Assembly (NCBI GenBank): GCA_963662815.2
Contig: CAXXWA010000042.1
Coordinates: 62,001-126,000, forward strand
Direction of reading: 5' to 3'
Length of the DNA stretch: 64,000 nt
Source of the DNA: JAPPHA01 sp963662815
GTDB taxonomy: Bacteria > Pseudomonadota > Alphaproteobacteria > Rhodobacterales > Rhodobacteraceae
Part shown: piece by piece, positions 35,836 through 44,274 of the stretch
How positions within the stretch are numbered: position 1 is the first letter of the stretch
Layout: the number at the start of each line of letters is the position of its first letter
Program-made: the position numbers and the translations under genes
Notes under the pieces: generated by a model
Told to the model about the DNA's origin: nothing
Databases searched by the model: none
The model's input: the letters and a program-made list of their open reading frames with translations, nothing else

Positions 35836-36849
35836 ATGGCCGAAGACAACCTGATTTTCCTCGATCCCCATCCTCGAACCGAAGCCATGGTCTGGACCGC
35901 GGACGTCCGTGCAGAACTGTCCCGGTTCGGCCGGGTCGTCGCGCATTTCGGATCCCGTGCGCCGGACGAAGTTGTCGAGTCTATACTTTCCGATGTCACC
36001 GTGATCATCGGTCAGACCGCGATGCCCGCCGAGCGAATCGAACGGGCTCCGCGGCTCAGGGCAATCATCAACGTGAAGGGGAATTGGGAGCCGAACGTCG
36101 ATTACCGACTTGCCGGCGAAAGGCGGATCCACGTTCTTTCCGCGGCTCCGGCCATGGCGCCCGCAGTTGCCGAATTTTGTCTCGCTCAGGCGCTCTGCTT
36201 GTCGCGCCGTCTGGATGAGGCCGACCGGCTGTTTCGCGAGGGCGCCGAAGCATGGGGCATTGCCGGGAACGGACAAGCCGTGAGCCTCTACGGCGCTCGT
36301 GTCGGCATGGTGGGCTTCGGCAATCTCGGCAGGGCGCTTGCCCCGCTCCTGGCTCCCTTTGGCTGCCGGTTGAGGGCGCACGACCCCTGGGTGCCTGACC
36401 AGGTACTGAAGCGAGCCGGGGTCGAACCGGCGCCGCTTGACGAGGTTCTCGCAGACAGCGTGTTCCTGTTCCTGCTGGCCGGCGTCACCCTGGAAAACGA
36501 AGGGTTTCTTGATCGACAGCGTCTTCTCGGGATCCGGCCGGACGCGACAGTGATACTCGCCAGCCGGGCGGAAATTGTCGATTTCGACGCCTTCCTGGGT
36601 CTCGCGGCGGAAGGACGAATCCGGGCCGCGATCGATGTCTTCCCCGAGGAACCCCTCCCGGCCGATTCTCCCGTCAGGGCGGTGCCGAATGTCCGCTATA
36701 CGGCGCATCTCGCTGGCGGAATTGAAGCCTCCTACCGCCGGATTCGCGAAATGATGGTCCGGGACATCGACCGGATCCTGATGGGATTGCAGCCAATGGA
36801 ACTCCAGTGCGCGGACCCGAAACGCGCCGGTCTCATGCGGAGCCGCTGA
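35836..36849 (+). CDS. D-isomer-specific 2-hydroxyacid dehydrogenase
   Basis: An NAD-dependent dehydrogenase of 337 residues. The cofactor domain has GMVGFGNLGRAL, the DVFPEEPLP motif provides the catalytic Glu, and HLAGG near the end gives the catalytic His position; the usual NTARG loop reads ASRAE, which keeps the Arg. The ATG at 35836 is chosen because the domain starts there; the frame is open from 35761. It lies 114 bp after the permease gene and is the last gene of the transport cluster. Its likely job is the reduction or oxidation of a sugar-derived 2-keto acid, but the substrate is not known. Confidence 0.85.
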   Translation: MAEDNLIFLDPHPRTEAMVWTADVRAELSRFGRVVAHFGSRAPDEVVESILSDVTVIIGQTAMPAERIERAPRLRAIINVKGNWEPNVDYRLAGERRIHVLSAAPAMAPAVAEFCLAQALCLSRRLDEADRLFREGAEAWGIAGNGQAVSLYGARVGMVGFGNLGRALAPLLAPFGCRLRAHDPWVPDQVLKRAGVEPAPLDEVLADSVFLFLLAGVTLENEGFLDRQRLLGIRPDATVILASRAEIVDFDAFLGLAAEGRIRAAIDVFPEEPLPADSPVRAVPNVRYTAHLAGGIEASYRRIREMMVRDIDRILMGLQPMELQCADPKRAGLMRSR

Positions 36850-36966
36850 GCCGGACAAATTTTGTCGATCCAGAGCGAGGGGCGATTGTGCTGCGCAGAG
36901 CCGCGATGCGGCTGGCACTGCGGTGCTGGCGTAGTGCCGCCGCGGTCTCCAATCCGCAATCCGTTT

Positions 36967-37284
36967 TCAGATCAGCGGCAGTACGAATACCAGAAACGCC
37001 GCGAAAACGATCTGGATCGCGGGAAGAAGGCGATTCCACCTCGTTTCGAGATACGCCGCGCCCGCGGCGGAGGCGAACAGCGCGACGCCCGTGATCCTGG
37101 ACAACAGGAACGCGTTCCAGTCGAGCATGGCCATGACGGCAATGGTCAGCACGACCGCCGCGAGGTGGCAGTTCCGGAGCCACCTCCTGCGCCACTGGCG
37201 GACGACCTGCGCGGCCGAAAAGAACGTGGCGGCGAAGACCAAAGCGGCGAGCAGGATTGCCAGGAGCAGTTCGGGGATCGACAT
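36967..37284 (-). CDS. Small membrane protein
   Basis: A 105-residue protein with three to four hydrophobic stretches (for example LLLAILLAALVFAATFF at the N terminus and IQIVFAAFLVFVLPLI at the C terminus) and a short basic loop RQWRRRWLR. I do not recognise the family. It is 39 bp behind mlaF on the same strand and probably belongs to the alr-mlaE-mlaF transcription unit. Its position at the edge of the block suggests it was next to radA before accessory DNA came in. Confidence 0.65.
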   Translation of the reverse strand: MSIPELLLAILLAALVFAATFFSAAQVVRQWRRRWLRNCHLAAVVLTIAVMAMLDWNAFLLSRITGVALFASAAGAAYLETRWNRLLPAIQIVFAAFLVFVLPLI

Positions 37285-37323
37285 GATTCGTGACGGACTC
37301 CTGGAACGGACATGAGGCCGGGA

Positions 37324-38070
37324 CTATTCCGCGCCGGATGTCCCGGCGCGTCCGCTCATGAACTCATCCAGGAATCGGTTGCCCGACGATTCCATGGCGT
37401 CAGCCGGACCTGACCACCGGATCACGCCGTCGTGGATCATGGCTACCCGGTCGGCTATGGCGCGCACCGAGGTCATGTCGTGGGTGATCGTGACCGCCGT
37501 CGCGCCAAGCTCGACGACGATTTCCCGAATGAGTTCGTTTATGACGCCCGCCATGATCGGATCGAGGCCGGTCGTCGGCTCGTCGAAAAATATGATTTCC
37601 GGGTCGGCCGCGATTGCGCGCGCGAGCCCGACTCGTTTTTGCATTCCCCCTGAGAGTTCGGCCGGATAGCGGTCGGCGACATCCGCTCCCAGGCCGACAC
37701 GCCTGAGTTTTTCGACCGCGATCTCTTTCGCTTCCTCCGATTTGCGCCGGTTCTTTCCGCGCAGGAGCCGGAAGGCGACGTTCTGCCAAACCAGCAGGGA
37801 GTCGAACAGCGCGCCGCCCTGGAAGAGCATTCCGAATTTGGCAAGAAACCGGTCACGGTGTTCTCCCGACGGAGGTGCGCCGTCAACGGTGATCGTGCCG
37901 CGGTCCGGTTTCACCAGACCGAGGATGCATTTGAGCAGCACGGACTTGCCCGTCCCCGATCCTCCAATGATCACCATGCTCTCGCCGTTGACGACTTCGA
38001 GATTGATGCCGCGGAGAACGCGGTTTGATCCGAAGTGCTTGTGAACGTCGCTGATCTTGATGGCTGTCAT
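37324..38070 (-). CDS. mlaF: ABC transporter ATP-binding protein MlaF
   Basis: The ATPase of the Mla-type phospholipid transporter that keeps the outer membrane asymmetric. The 248-residue protein has Walker A GGSGTGKSVLLK (about residue 36), signature LSGGMQKRVGLARA, Walker B IIFFDEPTTGLDP, and the MlaF-type H-loop ITHDMTSVR. The start overlaps the mlaE stop by four bases. No mlaD gene (MCE protein) is next to it, so the periplasmic subunit must be encoded elsewhere. Confidence 0.9.
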   Translation of the reverse strand: MTAIKISDVHKHFGSNRVLRGINLEVVNGESMVIIGGSGTGKSVLLKCILGLVKPDRGTITVDGAPPSGEHRDRFLAKFGMLFQGGALFDSLLVWQNVAFRLLRGKNRRKSEEAKEIAVEKLRRVGLGADVADRYPAELSGGMQKRVGLARAIAADPEIIFFDEPTTGLDPIMAGVINELIREIVVELGATAVTITHDMTSVRAIADRVAMIHDGVIRWSGPADAMESSGNRFLDEFMSGRAGTSGAE

Positions 38071-38879
38071 GCGGGAAAGAGCGATTCAGTCAGAAGATAG
38101 TTTGCGGCGAAGATCAGCACGGACGCGGCGACAACCGCGTTCGTCGTCGCCCGGCCGACGCCGCGTGCGCCGTGGTCCGACCGGTACCCGTGGTAGCAGC
38201 CCATGATGGTGATGATAAGGCCGAACACGGCTGCCTTGATCAGGCTCGACGTGATATCTCCCGCTTCAAGGAAATCCCACGTGTTCCGAATGTAGGCGGA
38301 CGCGTTGAATCCTAGGCGCTGCGTTCCCACAAGGAAGCCTCCCATGATGCCGATCGTGTCCCCGACGAGCGTCAGGAAGGGCATCGTGATGAGACCGGCA
38401 ACAACGCGGGGAACAACGAGGTATTTCAGGGGATTTGTTGAAAGTGTCTCAAGCGCGTCGATCTGTTCCGTTACCCGCATCGTGCCGATTTCGGCGGCGA
38501 TGGAAGCCGCGACGCGGCCGGCGACCATGAGGCCGCCGATGACCGGACCAAGTTCCCGAACCATGCCGATCGCGACGATGGTAGGGACAACGGATTCGGC
38601 GTTGAACCTGGCTCCGCCGGCATAGATCTGCAGGGCAAGCGCGCCGCCGGTGAAGAGTGCGGTAAGCCCGACGACCGGCAGGCTGAAAAAGCCGATCACG
38701 ATGATTTGCTGGCCGAGTTCGCGCATGTAGATTGGTGGCCTGAAGACATGGCTGAGCGCTATCGCTGCAAAGACCGTCACGCTTCCAATTGCCCGAAAGA
38801 AGGCTAGCGTCGATCGGCCGACCGCAGCGAACAGGCCCTGAATGCTGCGAATGGGATGCATGCGCGGCCCCGTCCGCAT
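38067..38879 (-). CDS. mlaE: ABC transporter permease MlaE
   Basis: The membrane subunit of the Mla transporter, 270 residues. It has the MlaE-family core: FRPPIYMRELGQQIIVIGFFS, FTGGALALQ, and the conserved RELGPVIGGLMVAGRVA and AEIGTMRVTEQIDALE, which couple to the ATPase. The ATG at 38879 lies two bases past the alr stop with a GGGGCGG stretch upstream; a later ATG at 38861 is also possible. The frame stays open far upstream inside alr, but that extension is a shadow. Co-transcription with alr and mlaF is likely. Confidence 0.9.
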   Translation of the reverse strand: MRTGPRMHPIRSIQGLFAAVGRSTLAFFRAIGSVTVFAAIALSHVFRPPIYMRELGQQIIVIGFFSLPVVGLTALFTGGALALQIYAGGARFNAESVVPTIVAIGMVRELGPVIGGLMVAGRVAASIAAEIGTMRVTEQIDALETLSTNPLKYLVVPRVVAGLITMPFLTLVGDTIGIMGGFLVGTQRLGFNASAYIRNTWDFLEAGDITSSLIKAAVFGLIITIMGCYHGYRSDHGARGVGRATTNAVVAASVLIFAANYLLTESLFPA

Positions 38880-38881
38880 CG

Positions 38882-39931
38882 TCAGCCGCCCCTGTATCGC
38901 CGGGAATAGCGGCTCCCGAGAGACGTGAGAATCTCGTGGCCGATCGTGCCCCCGATGCGGGCGAGATCGTCGATCGTCTGTCGATCGTTCAGAATCCCGA
39001 CGGTTTCCGGCGTACCCTCGAGTTCTGTAACGTCCACGGTTACGAGATCCATGGAAATCCGTCCAACCACGGGACAAGGCGTATGTCCCGCCCATACAAT
39101 GAGACCCGACTCTCCGCCAAGTGAACGAAGCATGCCGTCAGCGTAGCCTATCGCGACGGTCGCGATCTTCGACGGTTGCCGTGCCACCCAATCCGCACCG
39201 TAGCCCGCGAACGCGTCGGTCTCCACCTCGCGCACCTGGATGACCGGGACATCCAGCGTCACCGCCTGAACGCCGCCGACGAACGGCGCGCCGCCGTAGA
39301 GTCCGATGCCGGGCCGGCAAAGATCGAACTGATAGTCAGCACCGAGGAGAATCCCTCCGGTCGCGGCGAGCGAACGCCTGACGCCGAGGCCGTCGGTCAT
39401 CGTCTTGAACGCTTCAAGCTGCTCCCGGTTTCTGGGGTTTCCAGGTTCGTCGGCGCAGGCGAGGTGGCTCATGACAAGCCGGTTCCTGTCATTGAATACG
39501 GCGTCGCGTAAATCCGAAAACTCGGCCGCAGTCATGCCGAGCCGGCTCATTCCCGAGTCCAGCTGGATGCCGTAGCGGCGATCGGGAAGGGCCGACAGAT
39601 GGCGGCGAACCTGCGAAGGCGAATTGAGCAGCGGAACAAGGTCATGGCTGCGCAACAGTTCGGCGTCCCCTTCCATGTGCCCGGAAAACACGAAGACTTC
39701 CGCATCGACGCCGGTGGCTTGGCGGACTGCGGCGCCTTCTTCCGCGACAGCGACAAAGAAGGTGCGAACGCCTGCTCTGGCCAGTGCGGCCGCAACCTGC
39801 GCGGCGCCGAGCGAATATCCGTCGGCCTTCACGACGGCGGCCGTCTCCACGCCGGATGCCGTGCAGAGATCAAGGGCCTGCCAGTTCGCGACGATGGCGT
39901 CGAGGTCGACTGTCAGTATCGGGCGTCCCAT
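38882..39931 (-). CDS. alr: Alanine racemase
   Basis: A PLP enzyme that makes D-alanine for peptidoglycan. The 349-residue protein has the PLP lysine in AAVVKADGYSLG (about residue 36) and the catalytic tyrosine in FAGYGADW in the C-terminal domain. LDSGMSRLG, which holds the active-site Arg, and RISMDLVTVDVT are also present. The ATG at 39931 begins the family-typical RPILTVDLDAIVANW; the open frame continues 145 codons upstream with no similarity. It is the first gene of alr-mlaE-mlaF. In related genomes dnaB commonly precedes alr; here it does not. Confidence 0.94.
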   Translation of the reverse strand: MGRPILTVDLDAIVANWQALDLCTASGVETAAVVKADGYSLGAAQVAAALARAGVRTFFVAVAEEGAAVRQATGVDAEVFVFSGHMEGDAELLRSHDLVPLLNSPSQVRRHLSALPDRRYGIQLDSGMSRLGMTAAEFSDLRDAVFNDRNRLVMSHLACADEPGNPRNREQLEAFKTMTDGLGVRRSLAATGGILLGADYQFDLCRPGIGLYGGAPFVGGVQAVTLDVPVIQVREVETDAFAGYGADWVARQPSKIATVAIGYADGMLRSLGGESGLIVWAGHTPCPVVGRISMDLVTVDVTELEGTPETVGILNDRQTIDDLARIGGTIGHEILTSLGSRYSRRYRGG

Positions 39932-40218
39932 TCCGGGGTTCCTGGTCCATTCAAGGGAATTCGGTTTCGCCGGTGGCCCGGGCAAGGTGTCTCCATGCGT
40001 CCGGAACGCTGGTCGGTATCGCGGCTGCATGCCTCTTTTGGCCGGATTCCTCAAGACGCCAGAATCGCAAATCGCAATGGCCTCCCTTGAGCGGACTCGC
40101 ATTCGGTCCACCGTAGGAACTCTTGGGCGCAAGCCCTTCACCTCGTCGCTTGCGGATGCATATCCACAGCTGCGGCATCGGGCCGTGGCAGGGCGGACTG
40201 TGCGCCGGCCGCCGGATT

Positions 40219-41109
40219 TCAGCCTGCCTCCATCCCGCCGCGTGCCTCTGCGGCTTCGGCGAGCAGCCAGTCCCGGAAAACCCGCGCCGGGCGCGACAGG
40301 GCCGTTCGCGCCGGATAGGCCAGAGAATAGGCCTGCACCCCTGGGGTCGATAGGCCCGGCGGGCAAGGAACCAGTCCGCTCCGCCCGGCAAGGCCGCCGG
40401 TGGCCGGCTGGCGATCAAGCGCCACGGCGCCCCCGGCCGCCATGGCGAAGGCCGTCAAAGTGTTGTCCGTGTAGCAAAACGCCGAAGATGTGGAACCCGC
40501 CGGGAGGATCGAGCTCCAGTTTGCCCGGTGCGTCGCGATCTCGATCAGGGGATGGCTTGCAAGGTCGCGGGCATCGCGCACCCGGGCTGCGACTTCGGGC
40601 GGCGCGACAGGCGCGAGGCGTTCGCCGAACAGCGGGTCAGTGTCCTCATGCGCGCCGGGCGGAAGGCCGAAGGTAATGCGCAGGTCAGCGTCGCCCGCAC
40701 GGAATTCCTGATCCCGGATCGCCGTCCTCAGGGTCAAACGGATTCCCGGATTCGCGCGTTGGAAGGCCGGCAGCCGCGGCGCGAGCCATCCTGTCGCGAG
40801 CATCAGCGAGCAGGTAACGACGAGAGGCGTTTGCCCCGGTTCCCCGAACAGATCGGCCGTCGCGCTTTCAATCCCGTGAAGCGACCGGGCGACGGCGGGC
40901 AGATAGGCGCGACCGGCTTCGGTCAACGTGACGCTCTGCGGTCTGCGTTCGAACAGCGTGCGGCCGAGTCGCTCCTCGAGCGCCTTGATCTGCTGGCCGA
41001 CCGCGGGCGGCGACATGTTGAGCGTTTCCGCTGCCCGGGCGAAGGATCCGGCGCGGGCCGCGGCTTCGAATACCCTTAGCCAGTTGAGGGAGGGAATGCG
41101 CTGGGTCAC
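40219..41109 (-). CDS. LysR family transcriptional regulator (GcvA-like)
   Basis: A regulator of 296 residues. The N-terminal HTH (LRVFEAAARAGSFARAAETL, MSPPAVGQQIKALE) is typical of LysR proteins, and the following LGRTLFERRPQSVTLTEAG gives the wing. The wording is closest to GcvA-like members. The C-terminal effector domain covers the last 200 residues. It is divergently transcribed from the phytanoyl-CoA dioxygenase gene and most likely regulates it and itself. A 15-bp palindrome sits between the two. Confidence 0.9.
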   Translation of the reverse strand: MTQRIPSLNWLRVFEAAARAGSFARAAETLNMSPPAVGQQIKALEERLGRTLFERRPQSVTLTEAGRAYLPAVARSLHGIESATADLFGEPGQTPLVVTCSLMLATGWLAPRLPAFQRANPGIRLTLRTAIRDQEFRAGDADLRITFGLPPGAHEDTDPLFGERLAPVAPPEVAARVRDARDLASHPLIEIATHRANWSSILPAGSTSSAFCYTDNTLTAFAMAAGGAVALDRQPATGGLAGRSGLVPCPPGLSTPGVQAYSLAYPARTALSRPARVFRDWLLAEAAEARGGMEAG

Positions 41110-41123
41110 GGATAAAGCTTAAG

Positions 41124-41138
41124 TCAGGCTTTGCCTGA
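41124..41138. promoter_or_regulatory. Candidate LysR operator (TCAGGC-TTT-GCCTGA)
   Basis: A perfect 6-bp inverted repeat with a 3-base spacer lies in the 98-bp divergent region between the LysR gene and the PhyH gene. It resembles a LysR box but the T-to-A spacing is 13 rather than 11. Confidence 0.45.
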
Positions 41139-41207
41139 TATGCAAGATAACGATGTTGAGATTGTTTCGCGCCGGTGTGAGATGGCCGAAAGGCGAGGGA
41201 GGATGGA

Positions 41208-42080
41208 ATGACGGTACTGAGCGCGCAGGAAATCTCGGCTTATCGGCGCGACGGATTTCTTTGTCCGATCGACGTCTTCGATGCGGACGAGGCGGAGGCG
41301 CACCGTGCAGCGCTGGAGGGAATCGAGCGGGACTACGCGCAGTCATTGCCGCGGCCCATCGGCGAATACCTGCGTGTCGGAACCCTTGTCGGCACGGATG
41401 TGCCGCTTCGCGTGGCGCGCGATCAGCGAATCCTTGACAGGGTCGAGAGCATCCTTGGCCCCGACATCATGCTGTGGTCTTGCGAGTATTTCGTCAAGGA
41501 GCCGTCGAGCCCCAGCATAGTCAGCTGGCACCAGGATCTGACCTATTGGGCCATGGACGGCACCGATCACGAGGTGACGGCGTGGATTGCCCTGTCCCCG
41601 GCTACGGCGGCTTCAGGAGCCATGAAGTTCGTGCCCGGTTCCCACAGGCAACGTCTCGTTCCCCATGAGGACACCTTCGCCGAGAACAACTTGCTCAGCC
41701 GCGGTCAGGAAATCGCCGTCGAGGTCGACGAGAAGTATGCCGTAGTGGCGGCGCTGGCCCCCGGACAGATGTCGCTTCATCACGGCCGTCTCTTCCACGC
41801 ATCGGGGCCGAATGAAACGGACGACAGGCGAATCGGGCTGGCATTGCGCTACATCCGTCCCGACACGCCCTCGACAGGACGGAGCCGCGACTTCGCGATG
41901 TTGATGAGAGGCGCTGACAGGGTGGGAAACAGAATCAACGTGGTGCCGCCGCCGGGAAGCTTCACTCCAGCCCATCTCGCCCTTTACGAGGAAGTCCTCG
42001 CCACGCAGACCGAAGTGCTGGCCGACGGAATTGAGGATGGCGCTGCGCTCTATGCGGCAAACAGGGGTGCCGATGCCTGA
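41208..42080 (+). CDS. Phytanoyl-CoA dioxygenase (PhyH) family protein
   Basis: A non-haem Fe(II)/2-oxoglutarate oxygenase of 290 residues. The iron-binding facial triad is visible: SWHQDLTYW gives the HxD pair near residue 107, and HHGRLFHASGPNETDDRRIG gives the distal His, with the Arg that binds 2-oxoglutarate. The N terminus (YRRDGFLCPIDVF) is the usual family opening. Bacterial members hydroxylate small molecules such as ectoine, quaternary amines or phosphonates; the substrate here is open. An upstream LysR gene is divergent. Confidence 0.88.
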   Translation: MTVLSAQEISAYRRDGFLCPIDVFDADEAEAHRAALEGIERDYAQSLPRPIGEYLRVGTLVGTDVPLRVARDQRILDRVESILGPDIMLWSCEYFVKEPSSPSIVSWHQDLTYWAMDGTDHEVTAWIALSPATAASGAMKFVPGSHRQRLVPHEDTFAENNLLSRGQEIAVEVDEKYAVVAALAPGQMSLHHGRLFHASGPNETDDRRIGLALRYIRPDTPSTGRSRDFAMLMRGADRVGNRINVVPPPGSFTPAHLALYEEVLATQTEVLADGIEDGAALYAANRGADA

Positions 42081-42357
42081 GGACGAGCGCGGCGGTTGAC
42101 GCCGCTTGGGGGACATTGGGCGCCGCGCCGCGTGGCCTGGGACTCCGTCGCGTCCTTTTCCGGTCGGGAGGCGGCGCGGCATCCAGTTGATGCAGCCGGG
42201 GAAGGGACGTCAGTTATGGATGGATTGCTGCCGGCGGTCGGCAGGCTTCTGCGAGCGCGACTTGCGCGCTGAACTATCACTCCCTTTCGCAATGCACTTC
42301 AGCGCGGACGATTCCGGAAAGCCAGTTCTTGTTCGCCGACTACGCTTGGCCGGCCGT

Positions 42358-43197
42358 TTAGAGATGGTGTGCGCTGCGGTCGACGATGGTCTTTACGACC
42401 TCGTCCGGCGGACGTTTCCACCAGTTTCGCGCAGAGAAGATCTCCACCTCGATGGGGCCTGAAAAACCGGCCTGCTCCAGCCAGCCGCGGATTCTCCGGT
42501 TGTCGATCAGCCCGTCCCCAGGCATGCCCCGGTCCACGCGCACGTCCATTGTGTCGCGCAACCAATCGGAGGCATGCACGTTCAGGATGCGCGGCGCGGC
42601 GCGCGCGATCTTCTCCTCGAGACTCGCTTCCCACCAGAGCGCGTAGGTATCGAACGCAATTCCCATGACGTCTTCCGCGTCGAGCTGGTCGAGAATGTCT
42701 AGGGCCTCGCCAAGCGTGGAGATAACGGAGCGAAACCCGCAGACGATCGGATGCAGGGGCTCAAGGGCAAGCCGGACTCCGGCGCTGCGAGCCTCGGGAA
42801 TGAGCCCGGCAAGGCGTTCCACCGCCTGGGATCGCATCGCCTCCAAATCGCGGACTTCCTCCGGCAGCCCTCCCGTTAACGTGACCATAGACGCGGCCCC
42901 GACCTCGGCCGCCTGCTCGAGCCAACGGCGGTTTCGGTCGAGAATCGCAGAACTCTCGCCAGCGTGCGCGCTGGTCAACAGCCCGCCGGGGCAGACCGAA
43001 GTGGCGGCAACATCATTGTCCTCGAGGATTCGTCTGGCTTCGGTGGTGCCGGTCTCGTCGAGCACGGGGAGCCATAGGGCGGTTTCCATGACTCCGTGGC
43101 GGGACAGGCACTCGATACTCTCCTTGAATCCGCACTGGCTCAGGGTGACCTGGTGAATGTTGAGCCGATTGATCGTGAGCGGATCTGGTTGCGTCAT
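42358..43197 (-). CDS. Sugar phosphate isomerase/epimerase-like TIM-barrel protein
   Basis: An AP_endonuc_2-type TIM barrel of 279 residues. Family features are the conserved Glu in RLALEPLHP, the GIAFDTYALWWE segment with an Asp, LNVHASDW near the metal site, and the terminal IEVEIFS, which gives another metal-ligand Glu. These match sugar-phosphate isomerases and epimerases of inositol or keto-acid pathways. The second ATG at 43197 has AGGAG six bases upstream and is preferred over the ATG at 43203. No direct partner is adjacent. Confidence 0.8.
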   Translation of the reverse strand: MTQPDPLTINRLNIHQVTLSQCGFKESIECLSRHGVMETALWLPVLDETGTTEARRILEDNDVAATSVCPGGLLTSAHAGESSAILDRNRRWLEQAAEVGAASMVTLTGGLPEEVRDLEAMRSQAVERLAGLIPEARSAGVRLALEPLHPIVCGFRSVISTLGEALDILDQLDAEDVMGIAFDTYALWWEASLEEKIARAAPRILNVHASDWLRDTMDVRVDRGMPGDGLIDNRRIRGWLEQAGFSGPIEVEIFSARNWWKRPPDEVVKTIVDRSAHHL

Positions 43198-43479
43198 TTT
43201 CATCTCCTGAGTCCGAGCGTCCGCGGCGGACGCTGTTTCGGGCGGCGGGAGTCGAACCCGTCGTCGTGGCTGTTCGAATTGCGCTAGCCGCTCGTAATCC
43301 TGCGCAGCGCCGGGCGACTCCGGTTTTCGGACTGCCGGTGCTTACCTTGCCGCCATCGCGGGCGCCGGGTGCAGCGACTCCCGAATGCCCTGGCCCGGAG
43401 CAAACCGCCTGGACTTCAGGGATGCGCAGTGCCGGGAATGCGCCCTGTCCGCGATCAGCGGCCTGGGTCCGGTTCGGCA

Positions 43480-44274
43480 TCAGCAGGCGTCGGAGCCGAA
43501 ATCCGGCTTTCGTTTCTCTCTGAACGCGGCCACGCCCTCCGCCAACTCGGCCGTAGAGGCGGCGACCGAGCCGGCGAGCGCATCGATGACGCGTTCGCGC
43601 TCTTCTCCCTCGGCGGCATTGATCATCATCTTGGCAAGTTCCGTCGCACGCGGCCCCCGAGCAGCGACTGTGCGGGCCAGGTCGCGCGCCGCGCTTCGGC
43701 CGTCGCCAGTCGCGACGACACGGTCCACCAGCCCCAACGCCAGAGCCTCCCCGGCCGTGAAAATTTCGCCGAACAGAACCATTCTCCGGACTGGGCCGGA
43801 ACCGAACCTGCGTACCGCGCGCTGGGTTCCCGACCAGCCGGGAATGGCTCCGATCCCTGTTTCCGGTTGTCCGATGCGGACATGGGCTTCCGCCACCCGA
43901 GCGTCGGCGCAGGCCGCGAGTTCCAGGCCGCCACCAAGCACATGGCCGTCAAGGACCGCGATAACGGGCTGCCTGAGCCGGGCTATGGAATCGAAGGCAT
44001 CGTGGCCGCCGCGAATCCAGTCCCGGCCGAACGCGTCGGGCGTGAGCGCACTCCAGGCCAGGACATCGCCGCCCGCGCAGAATGCCCGTCCGCTTCCGAA
44101 GAGAATGACTGCCCGCGCATCGCTTTGCTCGATTTCGCGGCAGCTCTCCCGGAGTTCTTCGATCATTGCGGTGTCGAGGGCGTTCAGCCGGTCGGGCCTG
44201 TTGAGACCCAGCTCGGCGGTCCCGTCGGCGAAGTGCAGCGAGACAGCCGGCTCCCGGGGCGACGGCACAGTCAC
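43480..44274 (-). CDS. Enoyl-CoA hydratase/isomerase family protein
   Basis: A crotonase-fold protein of 264 residues. The oxyanion-hole motifs are GRAFCAGGDVLAW and DGHVLGGGLELAACAD, followed by RIGQPETGIGAIPGWSGTQR, where the Glu is the typical catalytic position. The start overlaps the CoA-transferase stop by four bases, so the two work together. That points to activation of a short carboxylic acid as a CoA ester and its hydration. The exact acid is unknown. Confidence 0.88.
   Translation of the reverse strand: MTVPSPREPAVSLHFADGTAELGLNRPDRLNALDTAMIEELRESCREIEQSDARAVILFGSGRAFCAGGDVLAWSALTPDAFGRDWIRGGHDAFDSIARLRQPVIAVLDGHVLGGGLELAACADARVAEAHVRIGQPETGIGAIPGWSGTQRAVRRFGSGPVRRMVLFGEIFTAGEALALGLVDRVVATGDGRSAARDLARTVAARGPRATELAKMMINAAEGEERERVIDALAGSVAASTAELAEGVAAFREKRKPDFGSDAC

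Noticed and set aside
43238..43262. A tRNA-like T-arm (GGGTTCGACTCCCGCC on the minus strand)
   Set aside because: No matching acceptor stem, D-arm or anticodon arm could be assembled on either side; at best a fragment.
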